The notes under the pieces were generated by a model. That model was not told the DNA's origin. It saw only the letters and a list, made by a program, of their open reading frames with translations, and ran no database searches. Shown here one piece after another: positions 35,121-46,012 of a stretch of 64,000 nt of DNA. Every line of letters starts with the position of its first letter. Position 1 is the first letter of the stretch. Source of the DNA: Chaetoderma sp. LZ-2023a (lineage: Eukaryota > Mollusca > Caudofoveata > Chaetodermatida > Chaetodermatidae); assembly GCA_034401795.1 (NCBI GenBank), contig CM067373.1, positions 88,435,448 to 88,499,447 on the forward strand. Direction: 5' to 3'. The position numbers and the translations under genes are program-made.

Positions 35121-36016
35121 GCCCAGTCATAGACTTCACATTTTTTAAAATTATCTTCAATTTAACTTTCTAGTGCCAATTGTATTTAAGAACTTTTGTC
35201 AGCGGTTTCTAGTACAATTGTCTTTAAGAACTTTTGTCAGCAGAATGTATTATCCCTTTAATCACAACTGCTTGGCCCAATGAGAGTTATTCAGTGGATC
35301 TCGTAGTCCTCTTTGTGGAAATCCAAAGCGTCTTACCAATTTTGCTGATTTTCTATCTCGTTTAACAGCAGCTTTCAGTTCATCATTCCACAAATCTTCA
35401 ATATGTATATATGGTATTTTCCAAGAGACCTGTTTTTCAGAAATTGATTTTTTGTCTGAACTTTAGTATTCTTAATCAATTCAAACTATCTGTTACAGGA
35501 GAATTTACCAGAGTATATTTAAGGTTTTCAAATGGTTGTTAGAACAGCACATTATCTCGCCCGATTCTGCATCCCATCATCAAGTCATAGATTCATGGCA
35601 TATTTTTTGATGATTTAAATCCCTGTATGCTGGGGTGGTGTTATCGTTTTCACTAGCATCTATCCTTCTTTGTTTTCTAGAAGCCGGTTTGAGAGTTATT
35701 AAGTATTTACATCATTTATCCATGGTACCGGTATTTTTAGGGTATAGCACAAAGGCAAATACCTATAATAAATTCCTCTATTAATTCATTCTTGGGTCCA
35801 TCTGTTTAATTGTATAACTCTGAAATCATTCGCGGCCGCGTTTGTTAGAGGGCATTTTGATATTCATATTCTTTTTGGGAATGATCTTTTCTAGGTGGTA
35901 GGAGAGCTGGCCTCATTCTTTGCCCTTGAAGAGATCTTATATATATATAAAACCTAATTAATTGTTTTCAATCCTTTCCGAAAACTATGCCCAATTTAAA
36001 ATATCTTTTTGAAACA

Positions 36017-36350
36017 CCGTTCAGGTTACTTATGCAAATTTGTTTAGTAAGCGCGCATCTCATCAACTGGATTACAGACACCATTAATCGACACTAGAAT
36101 GTACCTCCAGGAGACACTCAGTAAGTGTTAAGGCACACGATGTTCGTGGTATGGCCTTCTCCTTCGCATTCTATGCAGATCTACCGTTCAGATTACTTAT
36201 GCGAATTTGTTTAGTAAGCGCGCATCTCATCAACTGGATTACAGACACCATTAATTGACACTAGAATGTATCTCCAGGAGACACTCAGTTTGTGTTAAGG
36301 CACACGATGTTCGTGGTATGGCCTTCTCCTTCGCATTCTATGCAGATCTA
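36017..36350 (+). pseudogene. DIRS tyrosine recombinase: tandem duplication of the HxxR segment
   Basis: Two copies of a 167-bp segment, each ending in KAHDVRGMAFSFAFYADL (36130-36183 and 36297-36350). The HDVRGMA.SFA phrase is the H-x-x-R box of DIRS recombinases. 167 is not a multiple of three, so the duplication breaks the frame. The copies differ at only a few bases, so the duplication is fairly recent. Confidence 0.75.
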
Positions 36351-36640
36351 TCAGTGGACGACATTATGTAAGTTGCAGTATAAATGTCAGATTCTACATT
36401 ATTTTTATCTGAAAGATCAGATTCAAATTCACAATCTGACATTTCTCGTTTCGCCACTCAAACCTAGGCTCAGTTGCCTAGATTCTTTAGTCAGCCGTCT
36501 TCTTCACCATCTCACGGCTGTTTTTAAATTCTCTTTGCTGAGATTTTCTAATTATCATTATATTATTGTATTTTATTTCGAACATTTGTTTGTTCGTGCT
36601 ATTTCAGCACTTCAGCGATTTAGTTGGTTTTAGTATTTTT
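36351..36640 (+). pseudogene. DIRS tyrosine recombinase C-terminus
   Basis: Continuing from the second HxxR copy: SVDDIM, stop, VAV, stop, MSDSTLFLSERSDSNSQSD. Related elements read LDD.MQVAGWKSESTF in this place. Two stops, one at the usual tryptophan, show it is dead. Confidence 0.7.
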
Positions 36641-36712
36641 GGTGATTAACCTTTCATTCCTGATTTGCAATTTACCAACCCACCTAGTATTTGGGCTCTG
36701 ACCAATTCTGTG

Positions 36713-36832
36713 TTTTAGCAAACAGTGAATTGAGTGGCTTAGTATTTTTGTTGTGTTACAAAACGACCAGACGTATATATACTGGTCTGGCGTTTTGTTA
36801 GCTTACTAAAATACTTACCACTCAATTCACTG
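36713..36832 (+). other. DIRS internal complementary region (circle-junction template)
   Basis: 36713-36763 is the exact inverse of the left tip (50 nt), and 36757-36832 is the exact inverse of the right tip with extension (about 75 nt). The two overlap at TACAAAA. Its centre is itself palindromic: AACGACCAGACG...TATATAC...TGGTCTGGCGTT. In DIRS elements this region templates completion of the ends. Confidence 0.85.
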
Positions 36833-37482
36833 GGGCCCACCTCAGCCACCCCGCATCGTTAAATTGCAAATCATTAAAAAATTTGTGGAATTAATTAATG
36901 ACGGCTTGGACTCTGTCGCATGCATAGTAGCATAAGTGCGCATGCTCACAGACTCGTTTATATGTTCTCTATAGGAATAGAGGAACCGGTTCCCTAGAGC
37001 AATGACTGCTTTAGAGTTAAAGAGATACTATCAAGACTACCCAATGGAGGGATGTATCTCTGCTAAACTTGTTTCAAGGGAACCTACACCATGGGAATGA
37101 ATAGGTTAAAATTTTCTGAGATATCTAAGTCAGGTGACTTTTAGCAAACAGTGAATTGAGTGGTAAGTATTTTAGTAAGCTAACAAAACGCCAGACCAGT
37201 ATATATACGTCTGGTCGTTTTGTAAATGTCAATCTGAATGAGCTTTAGTCATGTGAGTGAGTTAAACGATTTCAATCCTAGACAAGCTTACCCCCTTTCA
37301 CCTCTGAATTTGTTTCGACAGAAGCATCAACCATTTTGAGTTCATAGCAAACACATCAACTGACCCACCCACCAAACTTGCCTTTTTTAGCATGTTAAAT
37401 TTTATATTAATTAGAACTTATAATCCTTTTCACATTTTTGTGTATGCCAATGTGATTCTTCGCCAATAGAGAAATTTTCACT

Positions 37483-37930
37483 TTAACCCTTTCACAGATG
37501 AATTCCCCATATAATGCACATTTTCAAGTCAACCATACAGTAAAATTGCTGAATATTTTCGAACTTAGTTTGTCTGAAAGCAGTTGCTGGCTAAGGCCTT
37601 AGGCAGCACCACCTGCCCGTCAAATTAATCTCATAATATTCAACAGAATAAGTTTTATATCGCAAGGAATATGTATTTGTCAGTGAAAGCTTTAATAAAC
37701 CTCGTTCATTCAGGACACCTCAATCTGAGGGCACAATACTGGCCCTTAGCCCTTGAACACTCATATCAGCTTCTGCGTGGTCTTGAAAAATGTCCATTTG
37801 CACACCAAGAGAAGACTATTTTTGAAAATTTGAGAATAAACTTTCAAAGATAGTCTTCTTCTCTTGGTCTGCAAAAGGACATTTTCTATCAGAAAATTGA
37901 CATTTTCTTGAACAAATTCAAGGGTTAAGC
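37483..37930. mobile_element. Family T palindrome and family P foldback side by side
   Basis: A family-T palindrome lies at 37544-37646 (ATTGCTGAATATTTTCGAAC...ATAATATTCAACAG). A family-P foldback lies at 37738-37928: CTTGAACACTCATATCAGC, arms with TCCATTTGCACACC and GGTCTGCAAAAGGAC, ending GGGTTAAG. A TTAACCCTTTCAC at 37483 may be the left tip of an older P copy into which the T palindrome inserted. Confidence 0.6.
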
Positions 37931-38689
37931 GGTTATAATTAACATAGATAAGACCTGTTTATCATATACATGTAGTCGCGCCAAAATAAAAAATAGTTTC
38001 GTTTCCTGTAAGGCTCCCTGGTGAAATTTTTCTTTTTTTTCACCCGACCGGGAATTAAAAAAAATTTTCTACCCAGCATAATTGCTAAAACATCCATACG
38101 TTTGTCAAACTATACAAATGACCATGTTTTAAGGCCATTTGTATGCAATGTGAATCCCTTTAGCTAATTGTGACATGAAAAACATGACAAATTTGACAGT
38201 TACAACTATATTTCATGGACATCTTGTTAAATATCTGAAAAACAAGTATTTATGACCTTTTTAAAATAAATTAATAATTGAAAAAATAAATAAATTTCCT
38301 CCCTCCCTACTGAACTCTTTTTCCCCATCCGGTTTGCAGGAAACAAAGGGTTTTTTTTACGGATGGCCTGAAGACCTGCTCTAATCTAAGGAAATTATCC
38401 CAAACATATTGGACATATATTCTTTAGTCACAACAACAAGGACCCAACGTATCCGACCAGCATGGCATAAAGGACACCGGATTATAAAGGACAATGCGAC
38501 CCTAGTACGTGTCATTCATAGACACTCCGCTATATGCCATAGCGAAGTTGCTTTAATATAATACAAATATTCTGACACATACCTGTACTGACTATCAGAC
38601 TTCAAGAGCAGTGAAGTGTTGTCATTTTCACAGTTCATATTCAGGTTGTATCCCTAAAAGTCACATTGGTCAATAGCAAATGGAAGAGT
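37931..38689. other. No gene recognised
   Basis: AT-rich and unassigned. Thymine-rich tracts near 38030 and 38350. Confidence 0.3.
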
Positions 38690-39050
38690 CCAGTTTCTCA
38701 GTTAATCATATGACATCATAATCGACTATGTGACGTGTAGGCTGATGTCATAATCGATTACGTCATGAATCATGTAGCTTAAACTTTGTCACGAATGCTT
38801 AATTGATGACAGACTTAAGAGTTGTTGTGCGAATTGCATTGTCTTTACTATTTAATAAACGTGCTGTTGAATATTTCGAAACTGATTTGACTGTGCGCTG
38901 TCGCTGCTTACCCAGTCAAATTAGTTTCAAAATATTGAACAGCATATCTGCACTTTTCTCGAAATTGATAGTCAGGGAGTTCATACATGTAGATTGATCG
39001 ATCCCAACACAGGCAGTGTGTGTTTAGCTTAGCTAAAACTGGATCCCTCC
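38690..39050 (-). mobile_element. Family L repeat, inverted, with T palindrome
   Basis: Repeated TGACATCATAATCGA motifs, then CTTTACTATTTAATAAACG, the T palindrome at 38874-38942, and TTGATCGATCCCAACACAG and TAGCTAAAACTGGA at the far end. It is the reverse of the layout at 9985-10330. Confidence 0.6.
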
Positions 39051-39393
39051 ATTAAATAGCTTAGCCTGTGTTTAATTGCTTATGTTGTACTTTCAATGAT
39101 GACACAAGCATGACAGGTATTATCATTAACTCTTAGCACTCTGATGTCAAATTTTTTAAATTTACAAATTAAATTAAAATACGAACTAGTGTTAATTTTC
39201 CAACAAATTTAGTAGTCGATGGTGCTGTCGTAGACAGCAACATCATCCACCAAAATTGTTGAAAAATGTACATCAGATTCTTCGCTATCGAACCAATAAA
39301 ATATAGAATTTTGACATCAGAGTGGTAAGGGTTAACCACCTCATCAATGTATTCCACATATCTCAACTTCAAGACAATAATACAGGAAGGTTG

Positions 39394-39463
39394 TCAAATT
39401 TTTTGAAAGTAATATGATTGGAATTTGCTTCTGCCAGTCATATTAACTTTAAAATATTCAACT
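39394..39463. mobile_element. Family T palindrome, diverged
   Basis: TTTTTTGAAAGTAATATGATTGG pairs with CCAGTCATATTAACTTTAAAATATTC over these positions. The centre is short. Confidence 0.5.
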
Positions 39464-39569
39464 GCAATTATGCTATGCATCGGAAAGAAGTTACTTTTTC
39501 AGGGACTTGTCGATGAAAGGATTACTGTACCAATTAATTTTCGAGATTTATCGAGAAAATTTAAATCTT

Positions 39570-40010
39570 TGCTTGGTGAATGTCCATTGCCAGCCAAGAC
39601 GACAACTTGAAAATTTACAACTGGATTGACTGGCACAATTATTTAGCCGAGTCACACCACTGGTAAAATGAAAAAAAACATTCTTCTCTTGGTCTGCAAA
39701 TGGACATTCCTCACGATGACAGCAGAAACGTTTTTTGGGCAGCTTGACCATAAACGGTTTAACTCATATCAGCAAAAAATGGCCTCTATAGTGGTCTTGG
39801 AAAATGTCCACTTGCAGAACAAGAGAAGCCAATTTTTAAAAATTTACATCAGGATTTACAACTCGATAACAGAGCCAGTCATACTAGTGGTACATTTTCA
39901 AAAATAGTCTTCTTGTGGTCTGCAAATTGATATTGTCTTTGAGAAAATTGAGAAAATTTAGTTTAAAAAAAAAATGTAATGTTTATAGGGTTAAACAAGT
40001 TCAAAGCCTT
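39570..40010. mobile_element. Two decayed family P foldbacks
   Basis: First copy at about 39570-39765 (GTCCATTGCCAGCCAAG to CTTGGTCTGCAAATGGAC). Second at about 39758-39960 (GTTTAACTCATATCAGC, TCCACTTGCAGAAC to TGGTCTGCAAATTG). Both hairpins carry several mismatches. Confidence 0.6.
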
Positions 40011-40239
40011 GTCTATAATGCTATGATGAAATAAAACATAATAAATATTCAGCAATAAATGTAGCTCGAAGGTACACATGCATGTTGTATATATATCATT
40101 GGTGGCAAAATATAAAATCAAATGTATTCGATATGCATGGATATAATCTACGTGAGCGTGCGTGCGTGCACGCGCGCGCATGCATACATGTGTATGTGCT
40201 TCCTCTACAGTTCTGACAACCACACAGTTGTGCGACTGT

Positions 40240-40459
40240 TTAACCATTTAACATAGCTTCTACAGTGGTCTTGAGAAATGTCCATTTGCAGACGAAGAGA
40301 CTATTTTTGAAAATTTTCCACTGGAATGACTGGCTCGATAACCGAGCCAGTCATTCCAGTGATAAATTTTCAAAAATAGTCTTCTCTTCGTCTGCAAATG
40401 GATACTTGCTAAGAGAAAATTAAAATTTTCTTGAACAAATTCAAGTGTTAACGGATTAA
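40240..40459 (+). mobile_element. Family P foldback MITE abutting the neurexin splice donor
   Basis: TTAACCATTTAAC at the left; arms GTCCATTTGCAGACGAAG...CCACTGGAATGACTGGC and their inverse around CTCGATAACCGAG; right end CAAGTGTTAACGGATTAA. The hairpin is almost perfect over about 60 bp per arm. It ends about 20 bases from the donor at 40480-40481, inside the presumed first intron. Confidence 0.8.
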
Positions 40460-40475
40460 TACTTTTAGAATTTAT

Positions 40476-40481
40476 ACTCAC
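40476..40481 (-). other. 5' splice site of neurexin exon
   Basis: The minus strand reads ACA, then GTGAGTAT; positions 40480-40481 are the GT. It closes the reading frame precisely after the EGF domain. Confidence 0.85.
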
Positions 40482-41229
40482 TGTGTTCACAACGAGGCCC
40501 TTCGTAATCAGTGTGTGTGCATTCACATATGATGCCATTGTCTGTACTAAGACACACACCACCATTTTTACATGGATTTTCCTGTTCACACAAATCTTCA
40601 AGCGACGTACGGATTCCTTGAAATTCCAGCATATGAGGCCGTATTTGAGATCCATTACAGTCAAGATACAACAGATTTCGAACAGAGCCTTTAAATCGTG
40701 GTTCAAACATTACAGATGGAAGTGCCAGTTTACTAAGCTTTCCGCTATACTCAAGCGGCATTCCACCGATAAATACAGCGCTATTCTGATCATGCTTTCC
40801 AAAATAAAACTCTTTTCCTTGTGAGGATTTAGTTTGAGCAACGCTGTCAACAATCAGAGTGGTCTGCTCCGTATTTCTGCGCAACTCAACTTTGTGCCAT
40901 TGTAAATTGTTCAGAGTCTGACCAGCTGTCAAGATGACGGCGCCATCTCCCAAGTTGAGTCGCAGTCGCAGCACTCCACCAACAAGTTTAATTTCAAAGA
41001 AATCATACAATCCTCCATCATCCGTGTAAAGGAGCAATGCATTCGGCTGATCGGTTTTGAACTCAAATTGTAAAGATCCATTCAAACATGGCTGCCATTT
41101 GTTAAATTTCACGTAAGATCTCTGTGATCCTTCCAGATGGAAGCAGTCACATGTCCGTCGAAGTACGAGCACCAATATAATAAGCATCGATGACATAAAT
41201 GTCTTCATACTGAGCCTTATGGCTGCCAT
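40482..41229 (-). CDS. NRXN: Neurexin, first coding exon (partial gene)
   Basis: Minus-strand exon of about 249 codons plus one base. Start context AAGATGG; a second ATG seven codons later is possible. Residues 1-29 look like a signal peptide (SSMLIILVLVLRR core). Residues 34-191 form a laminin-G/LNS domain with KFNKW, LLLYTDDGGLYDFFEI, WHKVELRR and VFIGGMP. Residues 214-247 form one EGF repeat (CEQENPCKNGG..C...C.C...Y.G..C). This order, LNS1 then EGF1 after a signal peptide, is that of alpha-neurexin, a presynaptic adhesion receptor; the KW and GLYDFF-type phrases fit neurexin LNS1. The exon ends RCEH plus A before GTGAGTAT (phase 1), an excellent donor. The remaining LNS/EGF units, membrane anchor and PDZ ligand lie in exons not seen here. 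Confidence 0.9.
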
Positions 41230-42290
41230 CTTAGCTACTGTGTGCTTGATGTTAACACACTGAACACCGCTGTGTCTATCTTTCCATAACGATTACCAGA
41301 TGTCTATAATAACTATATTAGTACTACAGTTAATTAAGAAATGTTATCCAACAGCTCCAGTAAACATGACCAGAAATGGACATTTACACATTCAGATCAG
41401 ATGTTCAGGAAATGTAGACGTATAAATGTGAGCAGCGTCTTCAATAGATAGAAGAATATACCAGCGACAAGCTAGCCATAGACAGTGAGTACTGGTATAC
41501 ATCTACGGCTGTAGAGCAATGGCAGCAGCAGTCGCTCTCATGTGCTGACACCAAGGAGATCTACAGAACTACACAGCAACCACTGCTATTCCAGAAGAGA
41601 CTGACAGAGGCAATGGATCAATCGGCAATGACCCATCGTAATGGCTGCCACGGCGACTGCAGCAGTAGCAGCAGTAGTACATCACCAGGACCATGTACGT
41701 TGATACCGCTGCGTAGTCGACGATGCTGATGACGTTGAGGACGCCGCGTTTGTGCACACATGATGGGGGATCAATACCTGAAACAGGCCGTCATGATCAA
41801 TACCCGCCTGCAGTCAAAGCCTGTGGAGAGATAAATATTATATGATCACATTATTTAATATAGTTGTTTTAGCTAACACTTGTGCACCAACCATCTGCAA
41901 TATCTGACATTATAATTACAACTGTAGCAATAATGGTTACACAGTTTAACCAATTTAGTCCTGAATACTGTAGTAAGTAAGATTTATAGTATGATATAAT
42001 AAAATATTATACTCCAACTTACTATTTTGAAAGCAATTTGATAAAACATTTTAGGTCAAGTTAAAATATTCCGTCATGATTATTTATATTTATCTTCACT
42101 GAAAGTAAGTTTATAGAAAGTAAGTTTATCCAAGTAGAAAGATTATTCGGAGTGAAAATGGTTGAAGCTGATTATGTACATTACATTACTAGAGATAATA
42201 TTAATGTGGCATACATATATTCATTTATACCCTCTTTAACCCATTAAACATTACAAACATGAAATGACGAATTCTTTACATGTAAGGAAT
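41230..42290 (-). other. Neurexin 5' flank / probable 5' UTR
   Basis: No transposon copy is obvious in the first 600 bp upstream of the start codon, unlike nearly everywhere else in the window. 41500-41720 is rich in GCAGCAG/GTAGCAG. This could be 5' UTR and promoter, or a small upstream exon; I cannot place a transcription start. Confidence 0.4.
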
Positions 42291-42292
42291 AT

Positions 42293-42384
42293 TCTGTTGA
42301 GTATTTTGAAAATAATTTGACTGGGAGCTCTTGCTGGCATAGGCAGAAACAGCTTCCAGTCAAATTAGTCTTGAAATATTCAAC
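42293..42384. mobile_element. Family T palindrome
   Basis: TGTTGAGTATTTTGAAAATAATTTG...GGGAGCTCTTGCTG faces CAGCTTCCAGTCAAATTAG...AATATTCAACA. Confidence 0.7.
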
Positions 42385-43007
42385 AAGTTTCCTGGGGAGT
42401 TGCCTTGAATTTAATTAAAACACAGGAATTTCATTTATTTTAATTTTATCTAGAATGAGAAATTTTAAGAATGTGTGCAATATGATGTTTTGACATATTT
42501 AATTAAGGATGCTGACTAGATCCAGCCCAAAGTTATGAATTATATCGTTACTTTTGAAACACAAAAATATGTAGATCATTAAAAATATATTAATTTAGAA
42601 ATTTGCTATAATCATATCTATTCAAAAATAAACACGATATAAGATTGTACAACAAGAGCCCTAAGGCACCCTACATGTAGCTACATCACTCACCTGGAAC
42701 ATTGAATTTCAACTAGAAAGGCACTGTTCTACATGTAGAGCCATATACATAATTTGCAAGAAATTCAACAGTTCTGGTCTGTGAGAAATACCAAAATTTA
42801 AGTTTTAAAAGTACACATTTTGGCCAGGTATTTTAGGAGTAATATTTTAAAACATACAGCAATTATCACCATCAAATAAAACAAGATGTCCCCTGATCAA
42901 ATGACTAATACGGTTCTGTTGAACAATCTTGGAATTCTCTATGACCCAAGGATGTTTCTTGGCAATTTATATGGTTGCAATTCGCCAAGCGCTTCTTGAA
43001 AAGTTGT

Positions 43008-43239
43008 TTAACCCTTTCATGCCGAAGCCGGCCAAAATCAGCCTCTGCAGTGGCTTTGAAGAATGTCCATTTGCAGGCCAAGATGCTTACTTTTTTTAAT
43101 TGACCACTGGAACGACAGGCTCGAGCCTGCTAATTCCAGTGGCAAATCTTAAAACATTATTTTCTCTTGGCTTGTAAATGGACATTCAATAAGGTAACAT
43201 TCTGATTTTCTTGACAAAATCTCATCAATAAAGGGTTAA
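43008..43239 (+). mobile_element. Family P foldback MITE, first of a head-to-tail pair
   Basis: TTAACCCTTTCATGCC to AATAAAGGGTTAA. Arms have GTCCATTTGCAGGCC and CTTGTAAATGGAC around GGCTCGAGCC. Its right TTAA (43236-43239) is also the left TTAA of the next copy. Confidence 0.75.
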
Positions 43240-43475
43240 CCTTTTAGTGGTCAAGCCAACCAAAACCAGCCTCTGCAATGGTCCTGAGAGATGTCCATTT
43301 GCATGCCAAAAGAATACTATTTTTGAAAATTTATCACTGGAATGCCTGGCTCGATGACCGAGCCAGTCATTCCAGTGGTAGATTTTCAAAAATAGTATTC
43401 TTTTGACCTGCAGATACATATTCAGTAAGTAAATATTTAGATTTTCTTTACCAAATTTGACCATTAAAGGGTTAA
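43236..43475 (+). mobile_element. Family P foldback MITE, second of the pair
   Basis: TTAACCTTTTAGTGG to ATTAAAGGGTTAA. Near-perfect arms around GGCTCGATGACCGAGCC. Same orientation as the previous copy. Confidence 0.8.
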
Positions 43476-43664
43476 CCATCTTCCCATCTATTTCCTATAG
43501 GATTTTGTTATAAAAATCAAGATGGCCTCCACACTGCATTCATCTGACACTTTTTAAAGTGCCAAATTTGAAATTAGAATTCAGATAAACCATGTCTATA
43601 TAAACCAATTTTCACCCTGAAAATCCATCATATTAAGATATCCAATATGACCACCACCAGTTTT

Positions 43665-43905
43665 TTAACCCTCTAAGCCTTGAATTTGTTCAAGAAAATG
43701 TAAATTGTTTCAAAGAAAATGTCAGTTTGCGGACCAAGAGAAGACTATTTTTGAATGCTTAGCACTAGAATGACTGGCTCTGTTATCGAGCCAGTCATTC
43801 CAGTGGTAATTTTCAAAAATAGTCTTCTCTATAAGTCTGCAAATTGACATTTCTCAAGAACACTGTAGAAGCCATTTTTGACTGATATAAGTGCTAAAGG
43901 GTTAA
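43665..43905 (-). mobile_element. Family P foldback MITE, opposite orientation
   Basis: TTAACCCTCTAAGCC to GCTAAAGGGTTAA. The side carrying TTGAATTTGTTCAAG is on the left, so it is reversed relative to the pair before it. Centre GGCTCTGTTATCGAGCC. Confidence 0.8.
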
Positions 43906-44171
43906 TATACAGTACCAACTAATCCCTTGAAAAAATAGTCCCTAGTTATATTCACAAAAATCTGGCCTGATGCCTTCAGTCGCTCCATAGAAGAACAAGT
44001 TGGGTTTTTTTGTGAAAACTAGGTCATCCCAGATGGCCACCAGACAAAGCGACCAATCAGGTTCTCTCGAATAAACTAGGTTTAGGACTAGCCCTGGATG
44101 AAGATTTTTGAGTTTCAAATCAATCAGACAAGCGGTTTCGGAGATTTCAAAACATGTTTCTAAATTAAAAG

Positions 44172-44945
44172 CAAGAGGCCCAAAGGCCTGTCACGCTCAC
44201 CTGGTCCATTAGCATTTGAAGCATTTGCATTTAAATTAACCTGATTCTTTAGTTGTTTTACGTGAGATTACCAATCAGCGTGATTGATGCCTCTAGGATA
44301 CATACAATGTGATTGATGGATCCAGAATTCTTCACGATCCTTTACATTAAACAAGATGGGAAAATAAATTTCAGGGGAAAATCTAACAATCAAAATTCTG
44401 AATGGAAATTCTGGCGCTTATGATAATAGGATCATTTTAGCCAAGTTTGGTTGAAATTGCTCAAAGTAGTAAGTAGAAGCAATTTGACAATTTCCGGTAA
44501 TATTTTAATAAAAATGCGAGATTTTTAGCCAAAAAAATTGATGAATCAAAATTCTAAATGCAGGTTCTAGAGCCTATGATCATAGGGTCCTTTTGGTCAA
44601 ATTTCTTGAAATCATTTAAGTTGATAAGAAGACTTGTTGAATATTTCAAGACTAATTTGACTTGGAAGCTGTTTCTGTCTATGCCAGCAATTTCTGGTAA
44701 ATTTGTCATAAAATCTAAGATTTTCGCCCAAAAAATTAATCAATTAAAACTCTGAATACATGTTCTAGTGCCTACAACCATAGAATTCATCTAGTCAAAT
44801 TTGGTTGAAATATACTATGTCAAGCAGCCAAGGAGTAGTAGCATTTTGACTATTTCCAGTAGATTTCTCATGAAATCTAAGATATTCACCCAAAAAATTG
44901 ATCAATCAAAATTCTGAAACTTGTAGAGTCTACCACTATAGAAGC
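44172..44945 (+). mobile_element. Family F1 tandem-core element, tail lost
   Basis: Head AGAGGCCCAAAGGCCTG, CTCACCTGG, CATTAGCATTTGAAGC and CATTTGCATTTAAAT. Four cores with CAAAATTCT follow. A half family-T palindrome (44633-44690) interrupts the third core. It ends in a GTGCGTGCGTGC tract near 44950. Confidence 0.6.
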
Positions 44946-45049
44946 CATGTGCGTGCGTGCGTGCTTGCGTGTGTGTCGTCGTCATGCCTGTGGCAACTAC
45001 CACCACATCGATCGTTTCCAAAACAACTTCTTTTGTGTGATGGAAGCTA

Positions 45050-45132
45050 AAAGTTTTACTTTTTCACAACATTGAAATATTTATGTAGGCTACCTACATA
45101 AATATTTCAATGTTGTGAAAAATTAAAACTTT
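45050..45132. repeat. Solitary long hairpin, 40-bp arms
   Basis: AAAGTTTTACTTTTTCACAA...TTATGTAGG and its inverse, with one mismatch in 40 bp and a three-base loop (CTA, 45090-45092). I see no second copy in the window and the arms match neither family P nor T. It may be a MITE remnant or, less likely, a hairpin RNA precursor. Confidence 0.75.
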
Positions 45133-46012
45133 AGTGAATAAACAAATTTTAAATAAGTAGGTGAACCAGATCTTTAAAGATTGCGAGTATATCGTCTTTA
45201 CGTACAGTGCAGTTCATAAATAAGTTTAGATGCTTACAGAAACATGTTAATTAGTACCATATGAACACGATGTAAGACACGTTCTGTTGAATTGGTTTGG
45301 AATCCAATTATGTTCAAAATATTAAACCGTATGTTTTAAGTTATTTCTAAGCTGTACTGTAGTCTAGTGAACATTTGTATGTGACCCTTCACCTCATGCG
45401 GACTGCAGTGAGAGCCGCACTGTCACTGCCTAAAATGTAAACAAACAGTGTGTTCTTGATACTATTTTACGTCGCCTATAAAAAATAGATTAGTTTTATT
45501 AATAGATTTATATTTACAACAATTTTCATTTTAGTTAATTTTAAGTGCCTAATTGCTTTATTACAATCGTAAATTTACTCAAAGGCCTATACAATGGTAA
45601 ATTGTGATCTTACATGACACAGTGTGCTGCTACTAACATTGAAAAAGTTATGCGTTTGTGTACATGATGCTACACGTGTGTCTATAGCCTGCATAAAATC
45701 GCAGATTTTATTAGTCAATCTAGAAAGATATAAGCTATATATATGCATTCATATAATTGTATTCCAAAAGGTGTGTGGTGATGTTTGATTAGATATAGCC
45801 TATCCCTGAACCTCGTACCGACCATATAATATAGTATTTATAATCTACGCCCAGATATGTAGCCTACACGCTCACCGTAGGCTATATTGCCTATTGCTCT
45901 ATTAAAATAACGTCTAAAGCACATGAGATGACAGAACCACTGATATTTTTGCATAAGCCTACTTTTGCAATTCGCAAGCCAATGTAATTTCGGGTCCAAT
46001 TCATGTAGACGA
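45133..46012. other. No gene recognised
   Basis: AT-rich with a decayed T arm near 45285-45328. Nothing else seen. Confidence 0.3.

Larger units (their letters stand above)
30041..37221 (+). mobile_element. DIRS-like retrotransposon, structurally complete, coding decayed
   Basis: Left inverted repeat 30041-30341 and right inverted repeat 36890-37221 are nearly identical reverse complements. An internal complementary region at 36713-36832 joins the inverse of the left tip (36713-36763) to the inverse of the right tip with its extension (36757-36832). This is the hallmark arrangement of DIRS elements, which replicate through a circle and integrate by a tyrosine recombinase. Plus-strand protein remnants are in the expected order: RNase H then recombinase. 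The 5' leader has repeated promoter-like blocks. The reading frames carry many stops. Confidence 0.85.
42655..44171 (+). mobile_element. Family F2 tandem-core element broken by P foldbacks
   Basis: Head AGAGCCCTAAGGCACC and CACTCACCTGG. Body phrases such as GGTCATCCCAGATGGCC, CCTGGATGAAG and AGCGGTTTCGGAGA recur up to 44170. Foldbacks at 43008-43475 and 43665-43905 lie inside. No tail hairpin; the next element head starts at 44172. Confidence 0.55.

Noticed and set aside
40483..40824. Plus-strand frame of 113 codons
   Set aside because: Antisense shadow of the neurexin exon.
45050..45132. Confident microRNA precursor
   Set aside because: A near-perfect 40-bp duplex with a three-base loop is more like a MITE than a typical animal precursor; no expression evidence is available.
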